A stretch of 6,804 nucleotides of DNA from an uncultured Bacilli bacterium. GTDB lineage: Bacteria; Bacillota_I; Bacilli_A; RF39; UBA660. The notes beneath the pieces are model-generated. The model had not been told where the DNA came from and did no database searches. It worked only from the letters and a program-made list of their open reading frames with translations. The stretch spans positions 1 to 6,804 of the forward strand of contig CANQLF010000037.1 of assembly GCA_947624635.1 (NCBI GenBank), given 5' to 3'. Below are positions 5,935 to 6,804 of the stretch, one piece after another (positions within the stretch are counted from its first letter, which is position 1; each line of letters opens with the position of its first letter). A program made the position numbers and the translations under genes.

Positions 5935-6729
5935 ATGGATAAATACGATATTTATATGGTTGGTGCCCTCGACTCTTTAGGGGTACCATATACAGCTGAT
6001 AATAAACAAATGAAAAGCTTTATAGATATGGTAGCTGATAAATATAAAGAAAAAGGTATAAAAATAAATTATGTAAATTTATGTAGTTTGGCAAGAAACA
6101 AAACATGGGAATTAAAAGAAATATTGGATAAAGATTATACAAAAGAACAATATTACAAATTAAATCAAAATTATTCAAAGATGGTAACAACAAATAAATC
6201 TAAAAATTCTAGATTTAATCATCCAACTAATCCTGATTTTGTAAAAGTATATTATAGCAATATGGATTATGCCGATACTAAAATTACTACTGAATTAAAA
6301 AATGCTAAAAATCCTATATTTTTGTACACATGCGGTGGAATGAATTTTGATTATTATACAAAATGTCCTAGTTGTGATTTTAGAAAAATAATACCTGAGT
6401 TTGTTTTAAGAGCTAAAAAACATTTAAATAAAACTATGGAAGATATAGATGATTGTGTAAAATATATTTTAAGTTTGAATCCAAGTGTAAAAATGTATGT
6501 ACTTGGTGTATATCCAATGATTGATAATAGATTAAAATTAATAAGATATATTGTTAGTCCACTATATAAAATTTATAATAAAAAAATTGTGGATATTTGT
6601 AATAAATATGATAATGTCATATATATAGATATTTATGGTACTCAAAATTATATTTCTCCTTATGATAATCATCCTACTTATGAAGGACAAAAATATATAG
6701 CAAAACAAATTGTAAAAAGATTAAAATAG
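5935..6729 (+). CDS. SGNH/GDSL-like hydrolase with atypical catalytic blocks
   Basis: This 264-residue protein is probably a cytoplasmic esterase or acyl hydrolase of the SGNH fold; its substrate is unknown. Numbering from ATG 5935, block I appears as GALDSLG with candidate nucleophile S14. Block II may be NLCSLARNKT at 48-57, followed by a helix. Block III is GGMN with G134, G135 and oxyanion-hole candidate N137. The C-terminal block is SPYDNHPTYEGQ, giving D244 and H246 as the remaining triad candidates. Each block departs from the textbook form: ALDS for GDS, Arg near the block II glycine, and Asp-x-His rather than Asp-x-x-His. A CPSC pair follows block III. There is no signal peptide or membrane helix. 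Start choice: GGGAGT at 5922-5927 lies 7 nt before ATG 5935, whereas the in-frame ATG at 5920 has no ribosome site and almost coincides with the transcript start. A partner role for the neighbouring toxin-antitoxin pair is not indicated. Confidence 0.75.
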   Translation: MDKYDIYMVGALDSLGVPYTADNKQMKSFIDMVADKYKEKGIKINYVNLCSLARNKTWELKEILDKDYTKEQYYKLNQNYSKMVTTNKSKNSRFNHPTNPDFVKVYYSNMDYADTKITTELKNAKNPIFLYTCGGMNFDYYTKCPSCDFRKIIPEFVLRAKKHLNKTMEDIDDCVKYILSLNPSVKMYVLGVYPMIDNRLKLIRYIVSPLYKIYNKKIVDICNKYDNVIYIDIYGTQNYISPYDNHPTYEGQKYIAKQIVKRLK

Positions 6730-6733
6730 GGTT

Positions 6734-6751
6734 AATTTTGATTAGAATATC
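6734..6751 (-). repeat. Right copy of the 18-bp inverted repeat
   Basis: The reverse complement of this stretch is GATATTCTAATCAAAATT, which matches bases 1-18 at 17 of 18 positions. It starts 5 nt after the stop of the SGNH-like gene. TTTCGGAT words lie next to it on the minus strand, as one does near the left copy. Confidence 0.4.
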
Positions 6752-6773
6752 CGAAATGGATATCCGAAAATGG
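6747..6773. repeat. Two adjacent copies of ATATCCGAAA(A)TGG
   Basis: ATATCCGAAATGG (6747-6759) is followed directly by ATATCCGAAAATGG (6760-6773), which differs by one inserted A. Because the unit is partly self-complementary, ATATCC (6747-6752) and GGATAT (6758-6763) can form a 6-bp hairpin with a 5-nt loop. No T-tract follows, so it is not a clear terminator. A further dyad, AATTTC-T-GAAATT, lies at 6783-6795. Confidence 0.6.
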
Positions 6774-6804
6774 AAAGTCAAAAATTTCTGAAATTAAGAA
6801 AGTG

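Larger units (their letters stand above)
6732..6804 (-). other. Possible 3' end of a minus-strand gene, cut by the window edge
   Basis: On the minus strand a frame is open from the right edge to a TAA at 6734-6732, encoding about 23 residues that end in HFGYSNQN. If real, it would converge on the SGNH-like gene. The stretch includes the short tandem repeat, which lowers its credibility as coding sequence. A competing plus-strand frame from ATG 6770 to the edge (starting MESQKFLK) has no ribosome binding site. Neither can be confirmed here. Confidence 0.15.

Noticed and set aside
1..6804. Mycoplasma-type genetic code (TGA as tryptophan)
   Set aside because: The conserved tryptophans in the genes are TGG and TGA ends trkH exactly after the family's usual C-terminal motif. 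The standard code explains every gene.

Overview
The window is AT-rich bacterial DNA with short intergenic gaps, A/G-rich ribosome binding sites and near-consensus sigma-A promoters (TTGACA / TATAAT). This suggests a low-GC Firmicute, probably an uncultured gut-type Bacilli or Clostridia lineage. Tryptophan is written as TGG and TGA serves as the trkH stop, so the standard bacterial code (table 11) fits and a Mycoplasma-type code is not needed. No rRNA, tRNA, CRISPR array, transposase, integrase or phage structural gene is visible.

Layout, left to right. (1) Bases 69-1400 are a monocistronic unit: a strong promoter overlapped by a 20-bp dyad, a cell-surface protein with an N-terminal TYAWFS-type export segment and a C-terminal LamG/concanavalin-like domain, then a rho-independent terminator. 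(2) Bases 1432-4291 are a two-gene potassium uptake operon: trkA (double-RCK regulatory subunit) and, 2 nt downstream, trkH (membrane channel subunit). (3) Bases 4294-5154 hold a 257-residue protein I do not recognise, with its own promoter in the short gap after trkH and a strong hairpin after it. (4) Bases 5161-5789, minus strand, carry a type II toxin-antitoxin pair: a RelB/DinJ-like antitoxin followed by a YafQ-like toxin. A consensus promoter with a perfect palindrome in its spacer drives it, and its end faces the orphan gene across a shared hairpin. (5) Bases 5882-6729, plus strand, carry an SGNH/GDSL-like hydrolase with atypical catalytic blocks, expressed divergently from the toxin-antitoxin pair by a consensus extended -10 promoter. 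(6) The last 75 bases hold a short tandem repeat and an 18-bp sequence that matches the first 18 bases of the window in inverted orientation with one mismatch.

TrkA and TrkH form one machine: TrkH is the K+-conducting membrane dimer and TrkA the cytoplasmic nucleotide-binding ring that gates it. Toxin and antitoxin form a second functional pair. The surface protein, the orphan and the hydrolase each have their own promoter, and nothing in the sequence ties them to a shared pathway. I found no convincing new multigene system. The points most worth following are the mosaic surface protein with its dyad-covered promoter, the unrecognised gene after trkH, the non-canonical SGNH protein, and the inverted repeat at the window edges.
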